Assembly (NCBI RefSeq): GCF_036226925.1
Contig: NZ_CP109031.1
Coordinates: forward strand, 3,968,001-4,032,000
Length of the DNA stretch: 64,000 nt
Source of the DNA: Streptomyces sp. NBC_00659
GTDB lineage: Bacteria; Actinomycetota; Actinomycetes; Streptomycetales; Streptomycetaceae
Direction of reading: 5' to 3'
Shown here one piece after another: positions 1 through 8,800 of this stretch (within the stretch, counting starts at the first letter, position 1; every line of letters begins with the position of its first letter). Made by a program: the position numbers and the translations under genes. The notes under the pieces are model-generated. The model did not search any database. It worked only from the letters and a program-made list of their open reading frames with translations, and was not told the origin of the DNA.

Positions 1-1141
1 GGTTGTTGGACAGCGTCACCAGCTTGTCCCACCGGGCGAGGCGGCCCGGCAGTTCCTGCCAGGACGGGCTGTACTGGAGCAGGATCACTACGAAGCCGAA
101 GGACCACAGCGCGTCGGCCAGCGGGATGTCGTTCAAGTCCCAGCCGTCGGGGCCCAGATGGCCCGAGGCCCACCACAGGCCGAAGGCCATCATCAGGGCC
201 GAGCACGAGATGGCGATGTAGCGCGGGACCTTCACGAGCATGCCCTCGTGGTGGGCGAAGCCCAGGATCCAGCAGCCGCCGTAGACGGCGAAGTCGGTGA
301 CGGCGTTGCCGGTCTCGCCGGGGATGGTGACCAGCCCGGTGCCGACCACCGCCGTCAGGGCGAGGGGAGCCGACACGGTCACCCACGGAGCACGGCGGAA
401 CGCCCACAGCATGAGCGGGGACGCGACCACGAACCACAGGTAAGCGCGCAGATACCAGAGCACACCCGCGCTCTGGACCGCCCAACTGTCCTCCAGGAGA
501 CCCGACTTGGAGCCGACGCTCCAGGGGAACGGCGGGGCGCCGACCGGGACGATGTAGTTGAGCAGGTCGACCAGGCCCCATGTGCCGCCGTGGTCGGGGT
601 CGTGCCAGGGGTTCCAGCCGCCCGCGAACATCATGGCCAGCGCCACCGCGCTGAAGGCCCAGAGCGGGGGCAGCAGACGCCGTACACGTCCCCTGATCAC
701 GCCCAGCGGCGGCCGGCTCAGCGAGCGGGCCATCAGGGAGCCGGCCAGCGCGAACATCACGCCCATGGAGGGGAAGACGACCGTCAGCCAGCCCCAGCCC
801 ATCAGGTGGTACACGACCACGCGGACCAGCGCCATGGAGCGGAGCAGGTCCAGGTAGCGGTCGCGGCCGGGGCGGCTCGGGGCCGGCTTCCGACCCGGAT
901 CCGCCCCTTCGGCGGTCTCGGAAAGCGGCCTCGTCTCGGACAGCGATCCCGGGTCGGACAGCTGTCCCGGGTCGGACAGCGCTCCCCTCTCGGGCAGCGG
1001 TGCCGGGTCGGTACCCGTCTGCGGCTGCGGGCGGAGCCAGTCGTCCTCGGGCGCTCCCGGGTACGTACGCGGACGCGGGACCGCCGGCTTCGGTGTGCCC
1101 AGCGGCGGGGTCGCCCCCACCGGGTACTCGTGCGTGGTCAT
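1..1141 (-). CDS. Acyltransferase-3 family membrane protein (C-terminus beyond window)
   Basis: Partial gene; 380 codons are present and the C-terminus lies beyond the left edge. After about 85 Pro/Ser-rich cytoplasmic residues with short LSDPG-type repeats comes RDRYLDLLRSMALVRVVVYH. This is the start of an acyltransferase-3 domain: the LDLLR motif, then a histidine after the first membrane segment. Many hydrophobic helices follow. The family transfers acyl groups, often acetyl, to extracytoplasmic sugars. Its ATG overlaps the stop of the upstream matB-like gene by 4 bases, so translation is coupled. The likely job, by inference, is O-acylation of the glycan made by that gene. The exact substrate cannot be read from sequence. 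Confidence 0.85.
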   Translation of the reverse strand, partial: MTTHEYPVGATPPLGTPKPAVPRPRTYPGAPEDDWLRPQPQTGTDPAPLPERGALSDPGQLSDPGSLSETRPLSETAEGADPGRKPAPSRPGRDRYLDLLRSMALVRVVVYHLMGWGWLTVVFPSMGVMFALAGSLMARSLSRPPLGVIRGRVRRLLPPLWAFSAVALAMMFAGGWNPWHDPDHGGTWGLVDLLNYIVPVGAPPFPWSVGSKSGLLEDSWAVQSAGVLWYLRAYLWFVVASPLMLWAFRRAPWVTVSAPLALTAVVGTGLVTIPGETGNAVTDFAVYGGCWILGFAHHEGMLVKVPRYIAISCSALMMAFGLWWASGHLGPDGWDLNDIPLADALWSFGFVVILLQYSPSWQELPGRLARWDKLVTLSNN

Positions 1142-3372
1142 CCGACCGGCCTCCGTTCCTTCCCGCTGTCCGACGCCCGCTGCTGCGGGGCGGATCCCGG
1201 TGCCGCCCCCACGACGCCGGTGCGGCGCAGCTTCTGCCAGCGCAGCCGGCCGCCGGTGAGGGCCGTGATCCAGGACTGCAGCAGGACGACGTACATCAGC
1301 TGCCGGTAGAGGACCTGCTGAAGGGGAAGCGAGATCAGATGGGTCATGCGTTCCTTGTCCAGGCGGAACGCGTACGCCGCGCACACCGCCTGGATGGCGA
1401 GGACACCGAGCCAGGCGACGATCGTCTTCTGGGTCGGGCCGAAGACGACGCCGTACAGCAGGAAGACGTCGATCAGGGGCGCGAGGAGCGGGGCCAGGAC
1501 CATGAAGAGGGAGACCAGGGGCAGGCCGACCCGGCCGAAGCGGCCCGAAGGGCCCCGTTCGACCAGGGCGCGGCGATGCTTCCAGATCGCCTGCATGGTG
1601 CCGTAGCACCAGCGGTAGCGCTGGGACCAGAGCTGCTGGACGGACTCCGGGGCCTCGGTCCAGGCGCGCGCGTTCTCCGCGTAGACGACCCGCCAGCCGT
1701 CGCGGTGCAGGGCCATCGTGATGTCGGTGTCCTCGGCGAGCGTGTCGTCGCTCATGCCGCCGACGCGCTCGAGCGCGGTACGGCGGAAGGCTCCGACGGC
1801 ACCGGGGATGGTGGGCATGCAGCGCAGCAGGTCGTACATGCGGCGGTCGAGGTTGAAGCCCATCACGTACTCGATGTGCTGCCAGGCGCCGATGAGGGAG
1901 TTCCGGTTGCCGACCTTGGCGTTGCCCGCGACGGCGCCGACCTTGGGGTCGGCGAAGGGCTGGACGAGTTCGCGGACGGTCGCCGGCTCGAAGACCGTGT
2001 CGCCGTCCATCATCACGACGATGTCGTGGCCGGCGTTCGCCAGACCCCGGTTGAGGGCCGCAGGCTTGCCGGCGTTGGCCTGGCGTACGACGCGTACGTT
2101 CGGCACGTGCATGTCCTCGACGATGCGGGCGGTGCCGTCGGCCGATCCGTCGTCGATGACGATGATCTCGATGGGGTGCTCGCTCGCCATGAGGGAGGTC
2201 ACGGTGTTCTCGATGCACTTGGCCTCGTTGTACGCCGGGACGAGCACCGTCACCGGTTCGGTGACCGGTGCCGCGCCCCAGCGGAAGTCCTTGCGGCGGA
2301 CCCGGCGGGCGTGCAGCGCGGAGAGCAGGAGCATCATCCCGAAGCGGGTGAAGACCAGTACGCCGATGATCGCGATGCCGACGACCAGGATGTCGGTGGT
2401 CTTCTCCGAGGCCTGCACCAGGAAGATCCAGGCCTTGCCCTTCCACAGGTCGAGGCCGGTCACCGGGGTGTTCGCGCTCGGCGCGTCGAGTGCCTCGGTG
2501 AGATTCTGGAACTCGTAGCCCTGCCGCTGGAGCCGGGGCAGGAACTCGGCCAGCGCCTGCACGGTCTGATGGCGGTCGCCGCCCGAGTCGTGCATGAGGA
2601 CGATGGCACCCTTGCCGCCCTTGGGCGTGGCCCGTCGGATGATCTCGTCGACGCCCGGCTTCTGCCAGTCCTCGCTGTCGGTGTTGTTGACGACGGTGAT
2701 GTAGCCGCGGGTTCCGACGTACTGCGTCACCGGCCAGGACTTGTCGTCCATGGCGTCGGCGAACGAGGAGTACGGCGGGCGGAACAGGGAGCTGCGGATG
2801 CCCGCCGCGCCCTCCAGTGCCAGCTGGTTCTGCGACAGTTCCCAGTCGATACGGCTCTTGGACTGGTACGACAGGTCGGGGTGGCTGAAGGTGTGCAGGC
2901 CGACCTCATGGCCCTCCTTCACCATCCGCTCGATGAGCCCCGGGTGGCGCGAGGCCATGGTGCCGGTGACGAAGAAGACCGCGTGGGCGTGGTTCGCCTT
3001 GAGGACGTCCAGGACCTTGGGGGTCCAGGCCGGGTCCGGGCCGTCGTCGAAGGTGAGGACGAGACGGTGGTCCGGGACGCCGAGACTGGTCGTGCGTCCG
3101 CCGCGGGTGTCGATGACCGGGCCGCCGTCGAGGATCTTCTGCGGCACCTTGTCCGTGGCCGCCTCGGGCCGGACGCGGTGGTCCGCGAGGATCTCGCTGT
3201 GCACGTAGCCGCGCAGCATCAGCATGCCCATCATCGCGAGCAGGATGACGAGAGGCAGCAGGAAGCGCAGGGGAAGGCGGCGGCGCCGGGCGTCGCGGTT
3301 CCGGCGCGGGGCGGTGCCGGGGCCATGGCGCGGCGTGCTGGGCGCGGGGCCGTGGCGGCTGGTGCGGGACAT
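1138..3372 (-). CDS. matB: MatB-like bifunctional polysaccharide deacetylase / GT2 glycan synthase
   Basis: 744 aa. There is an N-terminal membrane anchor, then an extracellular NodB deacetylase domain with TFDDGPD and HTFSH metal-site motifs (about residues 100-300). A second membrane segment is followed by a cytoplasmic GT2 domain (about 350-620) with VTVLVPAYNE, a DGD-type motif, EDTD and QRYRW, as in processive synthases. C-terminal membrane helices complete it. In S. coelicolor, MatB with this architecture makes and partly deacetylates poly-beta-1,6-GlcNAc needed for hyphal aggregation. I assign the symbol from architecture and remembered gene order. The start MSRTSRHG has GGAG 11 bases upstream; a longer reading frame to 3450 runs through low-complexity repeats and is less likely. 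Confidence 0.82.
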   Translation of the reverse strand: MSRTSRHGPAPSTPRHGPGTAPRRNRDARRRRLPLRFLLPLVILLAMMGMLMLRGYVHSEILADHRVRPEAATDKVPQKILDGGPVIDTRGGRTTSLGVPDHRLVLTFDDGPDPAWTPKVLDVLKANHAHAVFFVTGTMASRHPGLIERMVKEGHEVGLHTFSHPDLSYQSKSRIDWELSQNQLALEGAAGIRSSLFRPPYSSFADAMDDKSWPVTQYVGTRGYITVVNNTDSEDWQKPGVDEIIRRATPKGGKGAIVLMHDSGGDRHQTVQALAEFLPRLQRQGYEFQNLTEALDAPSANTPVTGLDLWKGKAWIFLVQASEKTTDILVVGIAIIGVLVFTRFGMMLLLSALHARRVRRKDFRWGAAPVTEPVTVLVPAYNEAKCIENTVTSLMASEHPIEIIVIDDGSADGTARIVEDMHVPNVRVVRQANAGKPAALNRGLANAGHDIVVMMDGDTVFEPATVRELVQPFADPKVGAVAGNAKVGNRNSLIGAWQHIEYVMGFNLDRRMYDLLRCMPTIPGAVGAFRRTALERVGGMSDDTLAEDTDITMALHRDGWRVVYAENARAWTEAPESVQQLWSQRYRWCYGTMQAIWKHRRALVERGPSGRFGRVGLPLVSLFMVLAPLLAPLIDVFLLYGVVFGPTQKTIVAWLGVLAIQAVCAAYAFRLDKERMTHLISLPLQQVLYRQLMYVVLLQSWITALTGGRLRWQKLRRTGVVGAAPGSAPQQRASDSGKERRPVG

Positions 3373-3428
3373 CAGAGGAGGTTCTCCGGGAACGGTGGGG
3401 AGAGGGAGTGCGGGGAACTGAGGGGGCG

Positions 3429-3491
3429 GCTCGGCTGCCCGGACGGGCAACTCGGCCGCCTGGACGGGCCGCTCGGCCGCCCGGACGCCGC
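3429..3491. repeat. Three degenerate 21-bp tandem repeats between the matA-like and matB-like genes
   Basis: Three adjacent 21-base units of the form gctcggccgcccggacgggc occur at 3429-3449, 3450-3470 and 3471-3491. They fill part of the 208-base gap between the matA-like stop and the matB-like start. I see no hairpin terminator in the gap, so co-transcription is possible. Confidence 0.6.
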
Positions 3492-3580
3492 GGACGGGTC
3501 CTCTACGAGTGCCGCCACCGCGCCGGGCGCGGTGGCGGAAGCGTGTTTCTGCCCGGCGGGCGCGCGCCGGCGAAGGTCGC

Positions 3581-4744
3581 TCATTCGGTGCCGGTCCCCG
3601 CTCCGGTGGTGCCTGTGGTGCCCGTGCTCTCCGTGGGAGCGGCCGTGCTCCCGGGAGTGGTCGCCGGGGCGGAGGCCGTGGGCTGGCCGTCCGCGGAGGA
3701 GGTCGGTTCGGGGTCGGGGTCCGGGTTCTTGGTGGTGACGCCCGGATTCGGCTTCTTGGTGGGCGACGCGCTGGGCTTGGGATCGCCGGAGGCGCCGGTG
3801 GCGGTGGCCTCGGCGGAGGCGCCGGCCTTGGCGGTCGAGTCGGGTGAGGGCGTCGTTCCGTCGGCGACCGTGGCCACCGCTCCGGGCGCGGTGGCGGCGC
3901 CGGTGCCGGAGGGTTTCACCGACTGCGCGGGCAGCGGCGAGGTCTCGACCTGGCCGGCGGGGGTGTCCTCCTCCTGGCCCGGAACCGGGAGCCATGGCGC
4001 GTTCGAGTTGCCCGACAGGAGCGTGGCGACGATCACGACGGCGTAGACCGCGCAGGCCGCGGCGACGAGCATGCCGAGGCGGCGGAAGCGGCGGCTGCGG
4101 CGGCCGGACTCGTCGACGAAGACGGGGCCGTCGGAGACGTCGGCGGTCGCCGGGACGTCCTTGCCCGGCACGTCGTCCGCCCTGCTCGCGCTGTCGAGCT
4201 GGATGGTGATCTCGTGCCGGTCGTGGCCGTCCGACGGTTCGCCGGAGTTCCCCCAGGAAGCGGGCAGCGGGCGGCCTGGGTCCGGCGCGGCTCCGGGGAG
4301 CAGCTCGGTCGCCGGACCGTCGTCGAAGACCGGTCCGTCGTCGAAGAGGGGTCGTACCGGGGCCGTACGGGTGAGGGACGACGTTCCCGCCGTCACCGTG
4401 CCCGCGGCGGCGGGCCACGCCCCCGGTTCCCGCCCGGACGCCGAGGCCGGCTCGGGACGCCGGCCGGAGAGCACGTCCGTCTCCGTCACGCGACCGACGA
4501 GCAGTTCGGTCTCCGGATCCGGGGTTCGCTCGGGACGCCCGCCGACTGCTCGCTCGGCGCGTCCCCCATGCTCAGGACTGATGCCAACTCCCATATCCGG
4601 CCACGAAACCGTTCTGCCGTGCTTCGGCCCGGAGATCGGTTTCCCGGCGTCTTTCCCAGGTGACGGATCGACTCCGCGTCCGTCCCGCCGACCGCTTTCC
4701 CGATCAGCCGGTTGGGCGTCTTTCCGCCAGTTCTCTACGCGCAC
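3581..4744 (-). CDS. matA: MatA-like single-pass membrane protein
   Basis: 387 aa. About 185 charged, low-complexity cytoplasmic residues lead to one transmembrane segment (LGMLVAAACAVYAVVIVATL). A Ser/Thr/Pro/Gly-rich extracytoplasmic tail ends in TGTTGTTGAGTGTE. There is no recognisable enzymatic domain. The GTG start is preceded by GGGGGGAAG at good spacing; upstream in-frame codons cross an AT-rich promoter-like stretch. It is the first gene of the leftward matA-matB-acyltransferase unit. Position and topology fit S. coelicolor MatA, which acts with MatB in hyphal aggregation. It may be an accessory of the synthase, but this is inferred only from context. Confidence 0.65.
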   Translation of the reverse strand: MRVENWRKDAQPADRESGRRDGRGVDPSPGKDAGKPISGPKHGRTVSWPDMGVGISPEHGGRAERAVGGRPERTPDPETELLVGRVTETDVLSGRRPEPASASGREPGAWPAAAGTVTAGTSSLTRTAPVRPLFDDGPVFDDGPATELLPGAAPDPGRPLPASWGNSGEPSDGHDRHEITIQLDSASRADDVPGKDVPATADVSDGPVFVDESGRRSRRFRRLGMLVAAACAVYAVVIVATLLSGNSNAPWLPVPGQEEDTPAGQVETSPLPAQSVKPSGTGAATAPGAVATVADGTTPSPDSTAKAGASAEATATGASGDPKPSASPTKKPNPGVTTKNPDPDPEPTSSADGQPTASAPATTPGSTAAPTESTGTTGTTGAGTGTE

Positions 4745-4903
4745 GTGCTTCCCCCCACGGGACTGTTCACGGGTGCGCGACGACTCCGGGCAAATAATCT
4801 CTATGCCGTCAGGACCGGGCCCCCACCCGGTCTGAGCGCCCCCCAATATCACACCGCGCCCGGATGAAAAATGTAGCGGCGGCGGGACTCGTGCGCTGAC
4901 GCC

Positions 4904-5914
4904 TCATCCGCGTTTCATGAAAATGAGGGCGTCGGTGGCTGGAATCCACCCTCTCCGGGGACTCAGGAGCCACTTTTCATCGCTTGCGAGTTCGATAGCA
5001 GCTCGTATTAGCGCATCAATTCCCGGATGAACGAGTCCCTTGCGCCACACCAGTGACACTGGTGAGAGGGGAACGGGGTCGATGAGGGGTCGCGACACCG
5101 AACCGGGCATGGCCGGAAACTCCACCACGGCCAGGACCGGAGTCCGCCACTTCGCCATGATCCGCCGGAATTCCTCGGGTCCGACCGCCACCGGTGCGGG
5201 TGACGCGAGTCGGATACCCCGTCCCTCGAAGAGGTGACGTGCCAGATCGGTCCACTCCAGCGTCCGGGGGTTGCCCGCCCCCGCGTACACCGTCTCGCCC
5301 GCGAGCGCGGCCAGCGGCACCGCGTCCAGGGCGGCGAGGTGATGGTCCTCGGGCAGGACGACGGCCATCGGCTCGTAGCGCACGAGCCGCTGCTCCAGCC
5401 GGGCCCGCACGGCCGGGTCGAGTCCCGCGAACCGGCCGAACGACACGTCCAGACGGCCGGCGAGCAGGTCCGCCGCCGCACCGGTGAGCCCGGTCTCGTA
5501 ACGCGCCATCAGTTCGCTGCCGGGGGCGAGTTCACGGGCCCGGTCGAGGATGCGGCTGGAGACCAGGCCGGGCGTGTTGACGTCGACGAGCAGCGGTCGC
5601 TCCTCCCCGCCGGGCCGCGCGAAGGCGTCCAGCAGCTCGTCGTGCGCCTCCAGCACGCGGCGCGCGTACGGCAGCAGCCGCTCGGCGTCCAGGGTCGGCG
5701 TCACCTGCCGGGTCGTCCGCACGAACAGCTCCGCCCCGAGCTCCCGCTCCAGCCGGCGGATGTCACGGCTCAGGGACTGCTGGGCGACGTACAGGCGGGC
5801 GGCGGCACGGGTGAAGTGCAGTTCCTCGGCGACAGCGAGGAAGGCGCGCAGCAGACGGGGGTCCAGATGACCGGGAAAGGGCCGGTGATCGGGAAGGGGG
5901 CGTTGACCAGGCAT
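4904..5914 (-). CDS. LysR-family transcriptional regulator
   Basis: 336 aa. The N-terminal winged helix-turn-helix (LRAFLAVAEELHFTRAAARL, then LSRDIRRLERELGAELFVRT) is typical of LysR proteins. An effector-binding domain of usual size follows. Start choice lies between GTG 5917 and ATG 5914 (MPGQRPLPD). The gene is divergent from the MFS transporter at 5998 with an 80-base shared promoter region, so it most likely controls that transporter and itself. Ligand unknown. Confidence 0.9.
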   Translation of the reverse strand: MPGQRPLPDHRPFPGHLDPRLLRAFLAVAEELHFTRAAARLYVAQQSLSRDIRRLERELGAELFVRTTRQVTPTLDAERLLPYARRVLEAHDELLDAFARPGGEERPLLVDVNTPGLVSSRILDRARELAPGSELMARYETGLTGAAADLLAGRLDVSFGRFAGLDPAVRARLEQRLVRYEPMAVVLPEDHHLAALDAVPLAALAGETVYAGAGNPRTLEWTDLARHLFEGRGIRLASPAPVAVGPEEFRRIMAKWRTPVLAVVEFPAMPGSVSRPLIDPVPLSPVSLVWRKGLVHPGIDALIRAAIELASDEKWLLSPRRGWIPATDALIFMKRG

Positions 5915-5997
5915 CACGTGAACCTACAACCCAAGTGCGTCAATCGCGACGGAGTAGGTGTTGGACCGCCGCCGCCGTGCCGGGCGACGGTTCACCC

Positions 5998-7311
5998 ATG
6001 TCACCGTTCACCCCGTACCGCCGTCTCTTCGCGCTGCCCGGCACCCGCGCCTTCACCCTCGGCAACCTCGTCGCCCGGCTGCCCATGGGCATGTTCAGCG
6101 TGAGCGCGGTCGTCATGATCGCCGGGGCGCGGGGTTCGTACGCGCTCGCCGGTGCCGTCACGGCGACGGGTCTCGCCGCGACGGCCGTGGTCGCCCCCTG
6201 GACCGCGCGGCTCGTCGACCGCCACGGGCAGGCCCGGGTGGCCGTGCCCGCCACGGCCTTCGCGCTGCTCGGCGCGACGGGGCTGGTGGCGTGCGTGCGC
6301 TTCGGCGCGCCCGGCTGGACCCTGTTCGCCGCGTACGCCGCCACCGCCACGACCCCCAACACGGGCGGGATGTCCCGCGCGCGCTGGGCCCATCTCCTCG
6401 AAGGGGACGCGGCGGCGCTGCACACCGCGAACTCCTTCGAGCAGGCCGTGGACGAGCTGTGTTTCATGCTGGGCCCGGTGCTCGCGGCCTTCCTGTGCGG
6501 GACGGTCGCCCCGGAGGCGGGCATGCTCGTGGCGTCCGCGCTGCTGATGACGGGGGTTCTGCTCTTCACGGCACAGCGTTCGACGCAGCCGCCGCCCCGG
6601 CCGGCCACGGCCTCCGGGTCCCCCGTGCTCGCGCCCGGAATGCCCCCGCTGCTGCTCTCCTTCCTCGCCACCGGAGCGGTGTTCGGCGCGATGGAGGTGG
6701 CCACGATCGCGTTCGCGGACGAGCGGGGGCACCGGTCGGCCGCGGGCGTGGTGCTCGCCCTCCAGGCGGCGGGGTCGTGTGTGGCGGGCCTGGTATTCGG
6801 CGCGCTGCGGCGGGGCGCTCCGTCGCCCGGACGCACGACTCCCGCCGACCGCGCGGCGGGTTCCGCCGGGTACGTCGAACCGTTCGACGCCGAGACGCTC
6901 GCCGCGCGGCGGTACGCGGTGTGTGTCGGCGCGATGGCGGTCCTGCTGACCCTTCCGCTCCTCGCCGTCCGGCTCACCGGCTCGCTCCCGGTTCTCGCGG
7001 GTGCGCTGCTCGTGGCCGGCATGGCGACCGCTCCGACCATGGTCACCGGCATGACGCTGGTCCAGCGGCGCACACCCGAGGGCCGGCTGAACGAGGGCAT
7101 GACGCTCGCGGTGACCGGCCTGCTGGGCGGGATAGCCGGCGGTTCCGCGGCGGGCGGATGGATGGTGGAGCGCTGGTCGCCGGCCGCGGCGTACACGGTC
7201 CCGGTCGTGGCGGCGACGACGGCGCTGGTGATCGCCGCGCTGGCCGCGAGAACGGGTCGGGCACGGCGCCGGGAGCCGCGCCTCGAACTCGGCCCGGCGA
7301 ACACCGCCTGA
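5998..7311 (+). CDS. MFS transporter
   Basis: 437 aa with about 12 hydrophobic segments and the MFS loop motif LVDRHGQARVAV after the second or third helix. It begins MSPFTPYRRLFALPGTRAFTLGNLVARLPMG, cut here by family habit: this fits the small actinobacterial MFS exporters of unknown substrate. Upstream in-frame codons to 5935 lie in the shared promoter with the LysR gene, so ATG 5998 is preferred. The C-terminus is basic and cytoplasmic. Drug or metabolite efflux is the usual guess; nothing in the sequence fixes the substrate. Confidence 0.88.
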   Translation: MSPFTPYRRLFALPGTRAFTLGNLVARLPMGMFSVSAVVMIAGARGSYALAGAVTATGLAATAVVAPWTARLVDRHGQARVAVPATAFALLGATGLVACVRFGAPGWTLFAAYAATATTPNTGGMSRARWAHLLEGDAAALHTANSFEQAVDELCFMLGPVLAAFLCGTVAPEAGMLVASALLMTGVLLFTAQRSTQPPPRPATASGSPVLAPGMPPLLLSFLATGAVFGAMEVATIAFADERGHRSAAGVVLALQAAGSCVAGLVFGALRRGAPSPGRTTPADRAAGSAGYVEPFDAETLAARRYAVCVGAMAVLLTLPLLAVRLTGSLPVLAGALLVAGMATAPTMVTGMTLVQRRTPEGRLNEGMTLAVTGLLGGIAGGSAAGGWMVERWSPAAAYTVPVVAATTALVIAALAARTGRARRREPRLELGPANTA

Positions 7312-7382
7312 GCTCCGGGCCGGCACCCGGCACCGCCGCCGTCCGGCCCGTCGAACCGCTGTCCCGATTCCGGTTCAGCCCA

Positions 7383-7411
7383 TTGACGTGTTCACGGCTG
7401 CCACCTACCTT
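7383..7411 (+). promoter_or_regulatory. Promoter of sugar ABC operon 1
   Basis: TTGACG at 7383-7388 and TACCTT at 7406-7411 are separated by 17 bases. They lie directly upstream of two LacI-type operators and the first gene of the operon. The assignment rests on consensus match and position. Confidence 0.55.
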
Positions 7412-7415
7412 CCCC

Positions 7416-7454
7416 CGTCGAAGCGCTTCGACGTCATGCATCGAAACGATTCGA
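7416..7454. promoter_or_regulatory. Two tandem LacI-family operators
   Basis: A perfect 18-bp palindrome (core TCGAAGCGCTTCGA) occupies 7416-7433. A second site, TCGAAACGATTCGA, with the same TCGAA-N4-TTCGA half-sites is at 7441-7454. Their centres are 23 bp apart, just downstream of the -10 element. This is the expected place for repression by the LacI-family protein encoded at the end of the same operon (12848-13861). Confidence 0.8.
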
Positions 7455-7504
7455 CGACGGTGCATGACGGCCCGATACCCATCCGACTCCTCTGGAGGCA
7501 GTGG

Positions 7505-8800
7505 ATGCTGACGAAACGACGGCGTGGGGCGGCGGCGGTGGCGGTGGCCCTGGCGGGTGCCCTGCTGGCGACGTCCTGCGGCGGCTCGGACAGCGGTTCC
7601 CCGGACGGCAAGACACTGAAGCTGTGGCACTACGAAGGTCCGGACAGCGCGATGGGGGTGGCCTGGAAGGAGGCCATCAAGGAATTCGAAGCGCAACACC
7701 CGGGCGTGAAGGTGAAGTTCGAGGAGAAGGGCTTCGAACAGATCCAGAAGACGGCGCCCATGGTCCTCAACTCGAACGACGCCCCCGACATCATGGAATA
7801 CAACAAGGGCAACGCGACCGCCGGACTCCTGTCCAAGCAGGGGCTGCTGACCGACCTGACGGCCGAGGCTGGCCGGCGCGGCTGGGACAAGAAGCTCAGC
7901 GCCGGTGTGAGGACCACGAGCCAGTACGACACGAACGGCGTCATGGGCTCGGGCAAGTGGTACGGCGTGCCCAACTACGCCGAGTACACGGTGGTCTTCT
8001 ACAACAAGGACCTCTTCAAGAAGTACGGGATCGCGGAGCCGGCCACGTACGACGAACTGGTCTCCGCGATGGACGCGTTCGTGGCGAAGGGCGTCACCCC
8101 CCTCGCCAACGCGGGCGCCGAGTACATGGCCCAGCAGTACCTCTACCAGCTCGCCCTCTCCAAGGCCGACCGCTCCTGGGTCGACACGTACGAGCTGTAC
8201 AAGGGCAAGGCCGACTTCCACGACACGGCCTGGAGCTACGCGGCGGACACGTTCGCCGACTGGGTGGAGAAGGGGTACATCTCCAAGAAGTCCAGCGGCA
8301 CGAAGGCCGAGGACGCGGGCGTGTCCTGGATCCAGGGCAAGTCGCCGATCCTCTTCTCCGGAAGCTGGTGGTACGGCCGCTTCGAGTCGGAGGCCACATT
8401 CGACTGGGACTCCGGCCTGTTCCCGGGCTCGAACCTCACCCTGGGCTCCGGCGGCAACCTGTGGGTGGTCCCCAAGGGCGCCGAGAACAAGGAACTGGCC
8501 TACGACTTCATCGACATCACCATGTCGAAGAAGATCCAGAACCTGCTGGGCAACAAGGGCGGTGTCCCGGTGGCCGCGGACACCTCCGCGATCACCGACG
8601 CCAGGACCAAGACCCTGATAGCCGACTACAACACCCTCTCGGAGCGTGACGGGCTCGCCTTCTATCCGGACTGGCCGGTGGCGGGCTTCTACGACACCCT
8701 CGTCTCCGAGACGCAGAAGCTGATCACCGGCAGCGCGAAGCCCGACGCCTATCTGGACAACCTCCAGAAGGCGTACGACAAGGGCGTACCGCAGCGATGA
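7505..8800 (+). CDS. Sugar ABC transporter substrate-binding lipoprotein
   Basis: 431 aa. A basic N-terminus and hydrophobic stretch end in the lipobox LLATSC, so it is lipid-anchored outside the membrane. The mature part is a family 1 solute-binding protein (opening LKLWHYEGPDS; motif AAMDAFVAKGVTPLANAGAE-like region near residue 200). GGAGG at 7494-7498 sits 6 bases before the ATG. It is the first gene of the operon and its stop overlaps the next start (ATGA). With the GH31 enzyme downstream, the ligand is probably an alpha-linked oligosaccharide such as a xyloglucan or isoprimeverose-type sugar. That ligand is inferred. Confidence 0.9.
   Translation: MLTKRRRGAAAVAVALAGALLATSCGGSDSGSPDGKTLKLWHYEGPDSAMGVAWKEAIKEFEAQHPGVKVKFEEKGFEQIQKTAPMVLNSNDAPDIMEYNKGNATAGLLSKQGLLTDLTAEAGRRGWDKKLSAGVRTTSQYDTNGVMGSGKWYGVPNYAEYTVVFYNKDLFKKYGIAEPATYDELVSAMDAFVAKGVTPLANAGAEYMAQQYLYQLALSKADRSWVDTYELYKGKADFHDTAWSYAADTFADWVEKGYISKKSSGTKAEDAGVSWIQGKSPILFSGSWWYGRFESEATFDWDSGLFPGSNLTLGSGGNLWVVPKGAENKELAYDFIDITMSKKIQNLLGNKGGVPVAADTSAITDARTKTLIADYNTLSERDGLAFYPDWPVAGFYDTLVSETQKLITGSAKPDAYLDNLQKAYDKGVPQR

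Noticed and set aside
1000..3738. Long plus-strand frame opposite matB
   Set aside because: Antisense shadow of a gene with clear NodB and GT2 motifs; composition not protein-like.
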